Source: Pseudomonas fuscovaginae SE-1
GTDB lineage: Bacteria > Pseudomonadota > Gammaproteobacteria > Pseudomonadales > Pseudomonadaceae
Reading direction: 5' to 3'
DNA length: 64,000 nucleotides
NCBI RefSeq assembly: GCF_000364705.1
Contig: NZ_AQOH01000047.1
Span: 1-64,000, forward strand
This document shows, piece by piece, positions 31,211-39,477 of the stretch. Made by a program: the position numbers and the translations under genes. Positions within the stretch are counted from its first letter, which is position 1; every line of letters begins with the position of its first letter. The notes under the pieces were generated by a model that ran no database searches, was not told the origin of the DNA, and saw only the letters and a list, made by a program, of their open reading frames with translations.

Positions 31211-32779
31211 TCAATCCTCGAAGCGGATCGGGCACTTATCCACACCCTCGAGCTTGACCAGTTCCTCGATCACCTGGGCCCGCGCCTTGCGCAACGTCAG
31301 GCTGCGTCCCTCGCGGGCCAGCCGGCGTGCTTCCTGGTGCAGCATCTCGACCCCGGAATAGTCGATGAAGTTGATCTGCTGCGCCTCGATCACCACTCGC
31401 GGACCTTTGAGCCGCTGCAGGCGCACCTGCAGGTAATGGCTGGCGCCGAAGAAGATCGACCCGCCGACCCGCAGCACTTCCTCGTCGCCCTCGCGCCAAT
31501 GCTGCACCCGTGGTTGCGAGGTGCGCTTGAGGTAGAAGAACAGCGAGGCCAGCACCCCGGCATAGATCGCCGTCTGCAGCTCCAGCAGCAGGGTCGCCAC
31601 GCAGGTCAGCGCCATCACCACGAATTCCGCATGGCTGACCCGCAGCAGCGCGCGGATGCCGCGATGATCCACCAGCCCCCAACTGATCAGCAGGATGCTG
31701 CCGGCCATGGCCGGAATCGGGATGTGGGCGATCAGCGCCGAGCCGCACACCGCGAACAGCGCCACCCACAGCGCCGAGAACACCCCGGCCAGCGGTGAAC
31801 AGGCACCTGCCTCGTAGCTGAGGGCGGCGCGGGTGAACGAACCGGCGGACAGGTAGCCGGAAAACAGGCTGCCGACGATATTCGACAGGCCCTGGGCGCG
31901 GACTTCCTGGTTGGCGTCGAGCAACTGCTGCGAACGTGCGGACAACGAGCGGGCGATCGACAGGCTCGTCACCAGCCCGAGCATGCCCACGGCAACGGCA
32001 CTGGGCAGCAGTCGCAGCACCGCTTCCAGGTCCAGCGGCAGCGGGCTGAACGGTGGCAGGCGCCCGGCGAAGCCCTTGACCCGTTGCACGTGGCCGAACA
32101 TTTCCGGCCACAGCCAGACCAGCAGGCTGGCGAGTACCAGGGTGATCAGCAGGGTTGGCCAGCGCGGCAGCAGCGACTTGAGCAGCAGGCCCATCAGCAG
32201 CGTTCCCAACCCGAGAACCAGCGACGGTCGGTCGACCTCGCCGATATGCTGCATGAGGGCCAGCAGGCTGTTGAGCGCGGTGGCCTGGTTCGCCACGTCG
32301 ATGCCCAGCAGGTTGGGCAATTGCCCCAGGGCGATGACCACGGCGGCGCCGAGGGTGAACCCGAGCACCACCGAGTGCGAAACGAAGTTCACCAGGGCGC
32401 CGAAGCGCAGCAGGCCCAGCAGCCACTGGAACACTCCGGCGATGAAGGTCAGCAGCAGGATCAGGGTGATGTAGTCCTGGCTGCCGGGGACGGCCAGCGG
32501 GCTGACGCTGGCGAACAGGACGATGGAGATCGCCGCGGTGGGGCCGCAGATCAGGTGCCAGGACGAGCCCCAGAGGCAGGCGATCAGCACCGGGACGATC
32601 GCCGCGTAGAGGCCGTATTCCGGCGGCAGGCCGGCGATCAGGGCATAGGCGACCGATTGCGGCAAGGCGAGGATGGCGCCACTCAGGCCGACGATCAGGT
32701 CTCGGCTGACGCTGGCGCGGGTCTGCCTGGGCAGCCAGCTGAGAAATGGCAGGAATGCGTGGCGGTTGGTCCAGCCCAT
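31211..32779 (-). CDS. SulP-family anion transporter with STAS domain
   Basis: This 522-residue transporter has about 10-14 membrane segments in residues 20-400 and a C-terminal STAS domain. Typical stretches are DLIVGLSGAILALPQSVAYALIAGLPPEYGLYAA and HLICGPTAAISIVLFASV. The ATG at 32779 (MGWTNRHAFLP) has GAGAG upstream; a TTG at 32803 is less likely. Neighbouring betC releases sulfate from choline sulfate, so sulfate import or export is plausible, but the substrate is not proven. A DnaA box lies in the last codons (31236-31244). Confidence 0.9.
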   Translation of the reverse strand: MGWTNRHAFLPFLSWLPRQTRASVSRDLIVGLSGAILALPQSVAYALIAGLPPEYGLYAAIVPVLIACLWGSSWHLICGPTAAISIVLFASVSPLAVPGSQDYITLILLLTFIAGVFQWLLGLLRFGALVNFVSHSVVLGFTLGAAVVIALGQLPNLLGIDVANQATALNSLLALMQHIGEVDRPSLVLGLGTLLMGLLLKSLLPRWPTLLITLVLASLLVWLWPEMFGHVQRVKGFAGRLPPFSPLPLDLEAVLRLLPSAVAVGMLGLVTSLSIARSLSARSQQLLDANQEVRAQGLSNIVGSLFSGYLSAGSFTRAALSYEAGACSPLAGVFSALWVALFAVCGSALIAHIPIPAMAGSILLISWGLVDHRGIRALLRVSHAEFVVMALTCVATLLLELQTAIYAGVLASLFFYLKRTSQPRVQHWREGDEEVLRVGGSIFFGASHYLQVRLQRLKGPRVVIEAQQINFIDYSGVEMLHQEARRLAREGRSLTLRKARAQVIEELVKLEGVDKCPIRFED

Positions 32780-32842
32780 GGGTCTCTCGGTTGGATGAGT
32801 CAAAATCGGCGGCAGTGTGCCAGCAGCGCTGGCACCGTCCCT

Positions 32843-32932
32843 TGTAGTAGCCGGCTGGCTGGCGATAGCGGTGTATCAGTCAACAACGATGTCGACTGCC
32901 AAACTGCTATCGCCAGCCAGCCGGCTCCTACG
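32843..32932. repeat. REP-type inverted repeat (AGCCGGCTGGCTGGCGATAGC class)
   Basis: TGTAGTAGCCGGCTGGCTGG and the inverted GCTATCGCCAGCCAGCCGGC with TCCTAC bracket a short unique loop. Relatives are at 36984, 42543 and 45488. Confidence 0.8.
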
Positions 32933-32946
32933 AAGAGTACGTGAAT

Positions 32947-33053
32947 GATCGTTCCCACGCTCCGCGTGGGAATGCAGTCCGTGACGCTCTGCGTCACAAG
33001 AGCGGACGCCGAGCGTCCAGGGAGCCATTCCCACGCCGAGCGTGGGAACGATC
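32947..33053. repeat. dispersed repeat, copy 1 (GATCGTTCCCACGC family)
   Basis: GATCGTTCCCACGC at the left and GCGTGGGAACGATC at the right form the ends. The interior contains GACGCTCTGCGTC and GGACGCCGAGCGTCC dyads. About 80 bp recur in inverted orientation at 37093-37169, on the other side of the choline-sulfate genes. Confidence 0.8.
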
Positions 33054-33071
33054 GGTGCACTTGAATGAAGC

Positions 33072-33992
33072 TCAGAGCCTGGCCTTCACCGCGGCCAGGC
33101 CGTCCTGGCCGTCGGCGGTCTTCACCCCGTCCAGCCATTTGTCCAGCACCGCCGGGTTGGCCTTGATCCAGGCCTTGGCCGCATCGGCGTTGCTCAGCTT
33201 CTTGTTGGCGACGTCAGCCATGATGCTGTTTTCCATGTCGAGGGTGAAGCGCAGGTTGGAAAACAGCTTGCCGACGTTCGGACAGGCCTGTGCATAACCC
33301 TTGCGGGTCACGGTGTAGACGCTGCCGCTGTCGCCGAAGTACTTCTCGCCGCCCTTGAGGTAGTGCATCTTGATCTGCACGTTCATCGGGTGCGGTGTCC
33401 AGCCGAGGAACACCACGAACTTTTGTTTCTTGATCGACCGGCCGACCTCGGCCAGCATCGCCTGTTCGCTGGATTCCACCAGTTTCCACTGGCCCAGCCC
33501 GAACTCGTCGTGCTTGATGATCTGCGCCAGCGAGGCATTGGCGGGCGCGCCGGAACCGATGCCGTAGAGCTTCTTGTCGAACTTGTCGGCGAATTTTTGC
33601 AAGTCGGCGAAATCATGCACGCCAGCGTCCCACACATAATCCGGGACCGCCAGGGTGAACTCGGTGCCTTCGAGGTTCTTCGCCAGTTGGGTGACATCAC
33701 CGCTGCCGATGAACTTGTCGTAGAAGCCCTGCTGCGCCGGCATCCAGTTGCCGAGGAACACGTCGACCTGGCCGTCCTTGAGCCCGCCGTAGGTGATCGG
33801 CACCGCCAGGGTGTCGACCTTGGCCTTGTAGCCCAGGCCCTCCAGCAGCAGCCCGGCGATGGCATTGGTCGCGGCGATATCGCTCCAGCCCGGGTCGGCC
33901 ATCTTCACCGTGTCGCAGGTCTGGTCGGCGTAGGCGCCCAGGCTGCTCGCGGCCAGCAGTCCGGCACAGAGGATTGTGGATAACTTCTTCAT
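33072..33992 (-). CDS. choX: choline/betaine-type ABC transporter substrate-binding protein
   Basis: This 306-residue periplasmic protein has a signal peptide (MKKLSTILCAGLLAASSLGAYA). The OpuAC-type fold has conserved MADPGWSDIAATN, GWTPHPMN and Trp/Tyr residues expected to form the aromatic box around a quaternary ammonium. It starts 18 bp downstream of betC on the same transcript. No permease or ATPase genes are adjacent; pseudomonads use several binding proteins with one Cbc transporter, which would explain this. Codons 4-6 encode an exact DnaA box (33975-33983). Confidence 0.88.
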   Translation of the reverse strand: MKKLSTILCAGLLAASSLGAYADQTCDTVKMADPGWSDIAATNAIAGLLLEGLGYKAKVDTLAVPITYGGLKDGQVDVFLGNWMPAQQGFYDKFIGSGDVTQLAKNLEGTEFTLAVPDYVWDAGVHDFADLQKFADKFDKKLYGIGSGAPANASLAQIIKHDEFGLGQWKLVESSEQAMLAEVGRSIKKQKFVVFLGWTPHPMNVQIKMHYLKGGEKYFGDSGSVYTVTRKGYAQACPNVGKLFSNLRFTLDMENSIMADVANKKLSNADAAKAWIKANPAVLDKWLDGVKTADGQDGLAAVKARL

Positions 33993-34010
33993 GGCTTCCC
34001 CTTCTGTTCG

Positions 34011-35525
34011 TTATTGGTTTTGGCAGGGTTGTGGATAACGAGCCTTGCGCTCCAGATCGTCGAGGTCGATGTGGTTGCGCATGTATTGCTGACTGGCGTC
34101 TACCATCGGCTGGTGGTCCCAGCTCTTCAGCTTTCCGAGGGTCAGGGCGTCGGCGACGAAGCGCCGGCGTCGCTGGCTGGCGAGCACCTGTTGGTGGATC
34201 GCCGGGATATTCCATTTCGCCCGGGCTTCGGCCAGGAAGTCGTTGAACAGTTGCTGGTGGTCCGGTGACTGGCTGAGTTCTTCCTCTTCGCGTGGATCGT
34301 TGTGGATATCGTAGAGCAGGCACGGATCGTCTTCGCTGTAGATGAACTTGTAGGCGCCGCGGCGGATCATCATCAACGGGCTCACGGTGCCTTCGGCCAT
34401 GTATTCGCCGAACACCTCGTCATGCCCGCCCTCGCCTGTCAGGTGCGGCAGCAGCGAGCGACCGTCGAGCGGCAGATCGGCCTGCACGCTGCCGCCGGCC
34501 AGTTCCACCAGGGTAGGCAGCAGGTCGGCGGTGGACACGGCGGCGCCGACCCGGTGGGCGGCGAACTGCCCCGGTGCGCTGATCAGCAGCGGTACCCGGG
34601 CGGACATCTCGAACCAGTGCATCTTGTACCAGAGCCCGCGCTCGCCGAGCATGTCGCCGTGGTCGCCGGAGAACACGATGATGGTGTCGTCGGCCAGGCC
34701 GATGTCTTCCAGGGTCTGCAGCAGCTTGCCGACGTTGCTGTCGATGTAGCTGCAGGCGCCGAAGTAGGCACGGCGGGCGTCGCGGATCTTATCCACAGGC
34801 AGGGGCTTGTCCCACAGGTCGTAGACCTTGAGCAGGCGCTGCGAGTGCGGGTCGAGGCTGTCCTGGGCCGGCGTGTGCGGCAGCGGGATGTCCTCGTCGC
34901 GGTACAAATCCCAGAACGCCTTGGGGATGGTGTACGGGTCGTGGGGGTGGGTCATCGACACGGTCAGGCAGAACGGCCGGTCGCCGTCTTCGCGCACATG
35001 GTCGAACAGGTACTGCTGGGCCTTGAACACCACCTCTTCATCGAAGTCGAGCTGGTTGGTGCGCACGCAGGGGCCGGCCTGCAGCACCGAGGACATGTTG
35101 TGGTACCAACTGGGGCGTACGTCGGGTTCGTCCCAGTTCACCGCCCAGCCGTAGTCGGCCGGGTAGATATCGCTGGTCAGGCGCTCCTCGTAGCCGTGGA
35201 GCTGGTCGGGGCCGCAGAAGTGCATCTTGCCCGACAGCGCGGTGCGATAACCCAGGCGGCGCAGGTAGTGGGCATAGGTCGGGACGTCGGCGGGGAAATC
35301 GGCGGCGTTGTCGTAGGCGCCGATCCTGCTCGGCAACTGGCCGCTGACCAGGGTGAAGCGCGAGGGTGCACACAGCGGGCTGTTGCAGTAGGCGGCGTCG
35401 AAGACCACGCCCTGGGCCGCCAGCCGGCTCAGGTTCGGCAGCTTGATCGGCGACGGGCTGTAGAGTGGCAACAGCGGGGCGGCCATCTGGTCGGCCATGA
35501 TGAAGAGAATGTTCTTGCGCTTCAT
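34011..35525 (-). CDS. betC: choline-sulfatase
   Basis: BetC hydrolyses choline-O-sulfate to choline and sulfate. The 504-residue sulfatase begins MKRKNILFIMADQMAAPLLPLYSP (ATG 35525). The active-site Cys that becomes formylglycine is in LCAPSRFTLVSG (C-x-P-S-R). The metal ligands are in IMADQM and FSGDHGDMLGERGLW. It is the first gene of a betC-choX unit and divergent from the LysR gene across 115 bp, matching the known choline-sulfate arrangement. It contains two exact DnaA boxes (34030 and 34789). Confidence 0.94.
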   Translation of the reverse strand: MKRKNILFIMADQMAAPLLPLYSPSPIKLPNLSRLAAQGVVFDAAYCNSPLCAPSRFTLVSGQLPSRIGAYDNAADFPADVPTYAHYLRRLGYRTALSGKMHFCGPDQLHGYEERLTSDIYPADYGWAVNWDEPDVRPSWYHNMSSVLQAGPCVRTNQLDFDEEVVFKAQQYLFDHVREDGDRPFCLTVSMTHPHDPYTIPKAFWDLYRDEDIPLPHTPAQDSLDPHSQRLLKVYDLWDKPLPVDKIRDARRAYFGACSYIDSNVGKLLQTLEDIGLADDTIIVFSGDHGDMLGERGLWYKMHWFEMSARVPLLISAPGQFAAHRVGAAVSTADLLPTLVELAGGSVQADLPLDGRSLLPHLTGEGGHDEVFGEYMAEGTVSPLMMIRRGAYKFIYSEDDPCLLYDIHNDPREEEELSQSPDHQQLFNDFLAEARAKWNIPAIHQQVLASQRRRRFVADALTLGKLKSWDHQPMVDASQQYMRNHIDLDDLERKARYPQPCQNQ

Positions 35526-35640
35526 GGTATCGCGGCGTTCCATAGTCAATTGTTATGCGATAGTGCTGCGATCGAGGATGTGGCCGTTGCCTATTGCCGG
35601 TAAAGCCCATGCCACACAATGACTAGGATAAGTACAGCTT

Positions 35641-36591
35641 ATGTTTGATGCGCTGGGTGACCTGTCTCTCGACCTGCTGCGGGTGTTCGAAGCGGCGGCC
35701 CGTCATCGCAGCTTCACGGCGGCGGCGGTGGAACTGGGCACCACTCAGCCGGCGATCAGCCAGCAGATCAAGCGTCTGGAGGAGCAGTTGGCGACTCGGC
35801 TGTTCGACCGTATCTATCGTGGTATCGAACTGACCGAGGCGGGTTCACTGCTGTTCGAGCAGGTCCAGGCGGGACTGGAGAGCATCGACAGTGGGCTGAG
35901 CGCGGTGACCGCCCACAGCCGGCATGAGGTGCTGCAGGTCGCCACCGACTTCGCCTTTGCCGCCTACTGGCTGATGCCGCGCCTGCATCGCTTCCACGCG
36001 GCCAATCCGCTGGTGGACGTCAGCCTGGTGACCAGCGAGCGCAGCCACAACATGCTGCGCACCGATATCGACGTGGCCGTGCTGTTCGGCCAGGGCCGCT
36101 TCAAGCAGGGCGAAAGCCATTGGCTGTTCAGCGAGGAAGTGTTCCCGGTGTGCGGCCCGCAATTGCTCCACGGGCGCGAACGGCCGCTGGCGACCGAAGC
36201 CTTGCTGGAACTGCCGCTGCTGCACCTCAAGGGTGAGAGCAGCAGCCACTGGTTCGACTGGAGCGGGGTATTTCGCGAGCTGGGCCTGACCAGCGCACCG
36301 GCGCCGGGGCAATTGCGCTTCGACAACTACACCCTGCTGATCCAGGCGGCGATCGGTGGCCAGGGCGTGGCCATCGGCTGGCGCCACCTTGTGGATAACC
36401 TGCTGGAACAGGGCCTGTTGTGCCGGCCGATCAACCAGACGGTGCTGTCGACCTTCGGCTACTACGTCGTGCTGCCACCGCGTAAACGGCGCGGAGTGCT
36501 GATCCAGCGGTTTTTCGACTGGCTGATGGCCGAGCAGGCCAACAGTGCGCAGTCACTGGTTGGGCTGGGCTTGCCGTCGATTGCGGTGTAG
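35641..36591 (+). CDS. LysR-type regulator of choline-sulfate utilisation
   Basis: This 316-residue LysR protein has its HTH in SFTAAAVELGTTQPAISQQIKRLEEQL. Its place divergent from betC matches the LysR gene that accompanies choline sulfatase in pseudomonads and rhizobia, so control of betC-choX is likely, with choline sulfate or choline as effector. An exact DnaA box (36390-36398) lies in the coding sequence. Confidence 0.9.
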   Translation: MFDALGDLSLDLLRVFEAAARHRSFTAAAVELGTTQPAISQQIKRLEEQLATRLFDRIYRGIELTEAGSLLFEQVQAGLESIDSGLSAVTAHSRHEVLQVATDFAFAAYWLMPRLHRFHAANPLVDVSLVTSERSHNMLRTDIDVAVLFGQGRFKQGESHWLFSEEVFPVCGPQLLHGRERPLATEALLELPLLHLKGESSSHWFDWSGVFRELGLTSAPAPGQLRFDNYTLLIQAAIGGQGVAIGWRHLVDNLLEQGLLCRPINQTVLSTFGYYVVLPPRKRRGVLIQRFFDWLMAEQANSAQSLVGLGLPSIAV

Positions 36592-36627
36592 CGTGGGCGA
36601 TCATCAGGATTGTTGAAAGAGAGTGGT

Positions 36628-36954
36628 ATGCAAGCAATCAAGGGTTACCACGCCCATGTCTACTTCGATGCCTCGACCCTCGACCAGGCCCGGGAGCTGT
36701 GCGAGCGGGCGGCGGCGACGTTTGCACTGAAGATGGGGCGGGTGCATGAGCGGCTGGTGGGGCCGCATCCGGACTGGAGCTGCCAGTTGGCGTTCGAGGC
36801 GGAGCAGTTTGGCGCCGTCGTGCCATGGCTGGCGCTCAATCGTCAGGGGCTGGTGGTGTTCACCCATCCGCTGACGGGCGACGACCTGGCGGATCACCGC
36901 GACCATGCCATCTGGATGGGCGCGGTGCGGCCGTTGGATCTGTCGATCTTCTGA
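36628..36954 (+). CDS. DOPA 4,5-dioxygenase-family protein
   Basis: A 108-residue cytoplasmic protein (MQAIKGYHAHVYFDASTLDQA). The HAHVYF and HERLVGPHPDWSCQ stretches and the later FTHPLTGDDLADHRDHAIWMG supply the conserved His residues of the small DOPA-dioxygenase-like fold. ATG 36628 follows AGAGAG; the earlier TTG at 36610 is less likely. Most bacterial members have unknown substrates. It follows the LysR gene by 36 bp in the same direction. Confidence 0.85.
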   Translation: MQAIKGYHAHVYFDASTLDQARELCERAAATFALKMGRVHERLVGPHPDWSCQLAFEAEQFGAVVPWLALNRQGLVVFTHPLTGDDLADHRDHAIWMGAVRPLDLSIF

Positions 36955-36983
36955 TCGGCAGGAATGGCCGCCTTCGGCGGATT

Positions 36984-37007
36984 CGCCAGCAAGCCGGCTT
37001 GCTGGCG
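36984..37007. repeat. perfect 24-bp palindrome of REP type
   Basis: Arms CGCCAGCAAGCC and GGCTTGCTGGCG meet without a spacer; the sequence is the core of the repeats at 42543 and 45488. Confidence 0.75.
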
Positions 37008-37092
37008 ATAGCGACTCTGTCGTCGCCGCCAATCCGCAGGACCAGTACAGCACGTTGCTCAATACTTCATAGACGATCCCGGTGCCGAGGCC

Positions 37093-37169
37093 TCTCTGGA
37101 CGCTCGGCGTCCGCTCTTGTGACGCAGAGCGGCACGGGCGGCATTCCCACGCGGAGCGTGGGAACGATC
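37093..37169. repeat. dispersed repeat, copy 2 (inverted relative to 32947)
   Basis: The complement of this stretch runs GATCGTTCCCACGC, then GCTCTGCGTCACAAGAGCGG and ACGCCGAGCGTCC in the same order as copy 1, with few differences. The pair brackets the choline-sulfate genes in opposite orientation. Confidence 0.8.
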
Positions 37170-37242
37170 GGTAACTTCAAATGCCCGGGGTCTTGCTGGT
37201 TAGTCTGTGTGAGAGGGCATAGATTCCTTTGTAGCAGGAACT

Positions 37243-38085
37243 TTACTCTTGGCCGAGAGTGCCTTTTGCCGATTCCTGCTGAAGCCTGTAAAGCACCTTC
37301 AATTCATCAAGGCTGGTTTTCTTTATGGCTTCTGGCAGGTTCTTTGGTCGTGATCCTCGGTCGCTCAGGTAGTTGGTGAATTCCTTATTGGCAAGCAACC
37401 CCTCGATGGCAGCCATTTTCTCTTCGGCCTTTTTCGCTGATTCGGCTATTTTTTCAATCTTGTTGTCTACATCCGACAACTGTTTTTTATAAACCTCCAG
37501 GTTTTCCTTGAGGTTTCCTATGTTTTCATTGGCAAAGCCGACATTCATTGCTTGCCTCAAATCAGTCAGGGTTACCTTGCGTTTGGTGCTGGTGATATCT
37601 GCGCCCATGTTTTCATTGTGTAGCGCTATGCGCTGCCCTGCGCCGAGAAAGTTTCGACTCCATCGTGATTCGTTGGTCAGATAGTTTTTTCCCTTGAGTT
37701 TGTCGTGGTAAATTTCCAGGGCTTTGATGACGAAGCCTTTCTTGTGTTCCAGACGGAATGTTTTTGTGGCCTCATCGTAGGTTGGATAGGCGCTTGTGAT
37801 AGGCCTGGAGCGGAATCCGTGCTTGATGCAGCGATGTGTAGCCTTCTTCGATAGATCAAGGATCTGTTTGTCTACTTGTTCTTTGAAATCTATGTTTTCG
37901 GCAAGGAGCTTTTTTCTTGTTTCAATTCTCTGCATACTATTGGAAATGTATTCGATTTTTTCGGATATTTTTATTCTCTCATTGCCGAGTTCTTTTGTTC
38001 TTTTGAAGTCTGAGATTGCATTTTTATTGCTTTCATAGGTGATTCCGGCTCTGGCGAACATGTTGCTTTTTATATCAAGTGTCAT
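37243..38085 (-). CDS. uncharacterised coiled-coil protein A of the low-GC island
   Basis: A 280-residue Lys/Glu-rich protein that I do not recognise. Coiled-coil helices are expected at about residues 24-85 and 186-230. Between them lies TKTFRLEHKKGF (108-118), a long linker, then STKRKVTLTDLRQA (166-179). This helix / short strand / linker / (T)xKKxV / helix order also occurs twice in the neighbouring protein B. No signal peptide or membrane segment is seen. The ATG at 38085 has only a weak GAG upstream. It lies 83 bp downstream of gene B on the same strand. Base composition is much more AT-rich than the genome, with many ATA, AGA and TTT codons, indicating horizontal acquisition. A secreted-effector or antiphage role is possible but unproven. 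Confidence 0.7.
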   Translation of the reverse strand: MTLDIKSNMFARAGITYESNKNAISDFKRTKELGNERIKISEKIEYISNSMQRIETRKKLLAENIDFKEQVDKQILDLSKKATHRCIKHGFRSRPITSAYPTYDEATKTFRLEHKKGFVIKALEIYHDKLKGKNYLTNESRWSRNFLGAGQRIALHNENMGADITSTKRKVTLTDLRQAMNVGFANENIGNLKENLEVYKKQLSDVDNKIEKIAESAKKAEEKMAAIEGLLANKEFTNYLSDRGSRPKNLPEAIKKTSLDELKVLYRLQQESAKGTLGQE

Positions 38086-38114
38086 AAGTCGGCTCTATGT
38101 TGAAATGGTGGTCT

Positions 38115-38146
38115 GAAGGAGCGCCATATCGGGTGGCCACTCCTTC
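38115..38146 (-). other. hairpin between the two island genes
   Basis: GAAGGAG and CTCCTTC form 7-bp arms in the 83-bp gap between gene B and gene A, with further partial pairing inside. There is no U-run, so it is not a standard terminator. It may protect or separate the two coding parts of one mRNA. Confidence 0.45.
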
Positions 38147-38168
38147 TGATTTTTCGGAGTTCAGTAAG

Positions 38169-39251
38169 TCATGCGTCTGGGGTTTTCCGGGATTTCAGGA
38201 AAGCCAGTTCGGTTCTATGCCTTTCGATTGACTCACCCAAAGAGTCGATGTGCGCTCTTTGCTTGCTCAAAAATTGATCAATTCTGGCGCTGACCTCTTT
38301 TTTATTCGTCGCTTGCCCAACTCCAAGATCGAGCCCTGGAATCCTTTCCTTGAGCTTCGAGGCGCCTCCGTCATGCTTTTTGAACGCATCGCCGCTACCG
38401 GAATCAGTGCTGAGATAGAGGCCTTTTTCATTGGAAAATCTCAGGTAGCGCTCGTTTGGCTCGTACTGAGCACTATCGAATTGTTTTTTTAGACGATATA
38501 GATTGTTCTCAAATTTTTCCGCGTCCAACTTTTCGCACTGCATTTTCAGTATGTTTTCAAATATCTCTGATTTAGAGCTTGTCCCGATCTTTGTGCGTAA
38601 AGCATCTAAATGCTCATGATCGGTTCGCCGGGTCGGAATTGGGCTACCGTCTTCTCGTTTCGTTCTTGGCGCCGGTTTTGGTGAGGTATTACCGTCCGGG
38701 ATTGAATCATCTTGTTCATCTATTGTTTCGAGTGATGGAGGTCTTATGGTTTGAAGTCGCTCTTGCGTCTGTGCGTGATCGGGTTCTCGAATATCATTTG
38801 CTATTATTTGATCTTCATGCAGTTCTTTTTGCTCTTCCTGTGTCGCTGGCAATTTTTCCTTTTCCCGCCTTATGATTTCCTTATTTAGTTTTATCTCGTT
38901 ATCGTTTTGTTGCTTCATGTCTTCAAGGTTAGAAATGACATCTTTTTTACTTGTAAATTTCCCGAACTTCAGGTTTGTATAAAGTTCGCTTGTCTTTTCT
39001 GGTATTTGGGGTTCCTTGAGGTGCAGTCTTATCATCAACGTGCCTATCGTCAGCTCCTTTTTAAGATAGGGCATTAATTTGGCATCCAGCCTTAGATAGC
39101 CATTTTCGTTGGTTGTATTTCTCACATGGCTGATCGTGTTTTCCAGCGATTTGTTACTTTCTTTACAGGACTCGATGAGCTTGTTGCAGCGGTCTATTTT
39201 TGCGTTGATAAAAGCAGCGCTCGAGCTGTCGATCCTTCCACTTCCACTCAT
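38169..39251 (-). CDS. uncharacterised repeat-containing coiled-coil protein B of the low-GC island
   Basis: A 360-residue protein of unknown family. The N-terminus is Ser-rich (MSGSGRIDSSSAAF). Two similar halves are visible: residues 22-134 (C-N-K-L helix, GYLRLDAKLMPYL, then FTSKKDVISNLEDMKQQ) and residues 239-353 (C-E-K-L helix, RYLRFSNEKGLYL, then ATNKKEVSARIDQF), each ending in a charged coiled-coil helix. They are joined by a low-complexity Pro/Asp/Glu/Thr linker (about 136-225) with SPKPAPRTKR. The ATG at 39251 follows AGGAA at good spacing. Composition is AT-rich like gene A. The disordered linker and Ser-rich start resemble secreted effectors, but no hrp-type box, chaperone or secretion genes are in the window. 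Confidence 0.72.
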   Translation of the reverse strand: MSGSGRIDSSSAAFINAKIDRCNKLIESCKESNKSLENTISHVRNTTNENGYLRLDAKLMPYLKKELTIGTLMIRLHLKEPQIPEKTSELYTNLKFGKFTSKKDVISNLEDMKQQNDNEIKLNKEIIRREKEKLPATQEEQKELHEDQIIANDIREPDHAQTQERLQTIRPPSLETIDEQDDSIPDGNTSPKPAPRTKREDGSPIPTRRTDHEHLDALRTKIGTSSKSEIFENILKMQCEKLDAEKFENNLYRLKKQFDSAQYEPNERYLRFSNEKGLYLSTDSGSGDAFKKHDGGASKLKERIPGLDLGVGQATNKKEVSARIDQFLSKQRAHIDSLGESIERHRTELAFLKSRKTPDA

Positions 39252-39273
39252 GTATAACTTCCTGTTTTCATTT

Positions 39274-39286
39274 GATATTTCATATC
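39274..39286. promoter_or_regulatory. AT-rich dyad in the promoter region of gene B
   Basis: GATAT-TTC-ATATC lies 23 bp upstream of the island gene B start, overlapping a weak -10-like TATGAA that has TTTCAA 17 bp before it (minus strand). Promoter and operator roles are inferred. Confidence 0.35.
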
Positions 39287-39420
39287 GCGAGCCGATCTGA
39301 GTTGAAAGTCTGGAATAGTCGGATGCTTGTGCTGCGCGGTACTTTCAGCAATCGCTCGTCCGCGGCGAATCAGCGATGACTTCCGCGTTTCAAGTAGGCA
39401 AGGGGTTATTGCGCCCATGA

Positions 39421-39454
39421 AAAAGGGCCTCAGCGCCGTAGCACTGAAGCCCTT
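39421..39454 (-). terminator. intrinsic terminator after trpA
   Basis: On the minus strand a stem of AAGGGCTTCAG and CTGAGGCCCTT is followed by TTTTC, 24 bp after the trpA stop. It ends the trpBA transcript before the low-GC island. Confidence 0.8.
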
Positions 39455-39477
39455 GGATGCAGCGATTTTTCGGTGAA

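Noticed and set aside
37171..39420. tRNA-anchored genomic island with integrase
   Set aside because: No tRNA gene, attachment repeat or integrase was found at either edge of the low-GC island.
39252..39420. Hrp box (type III secretion promoter) before island gene B
   Set aside because: No GGAACC-N15/16-CCAC arrangement is seen on the relevant strand, so type III secretion is not supported by the promoter.
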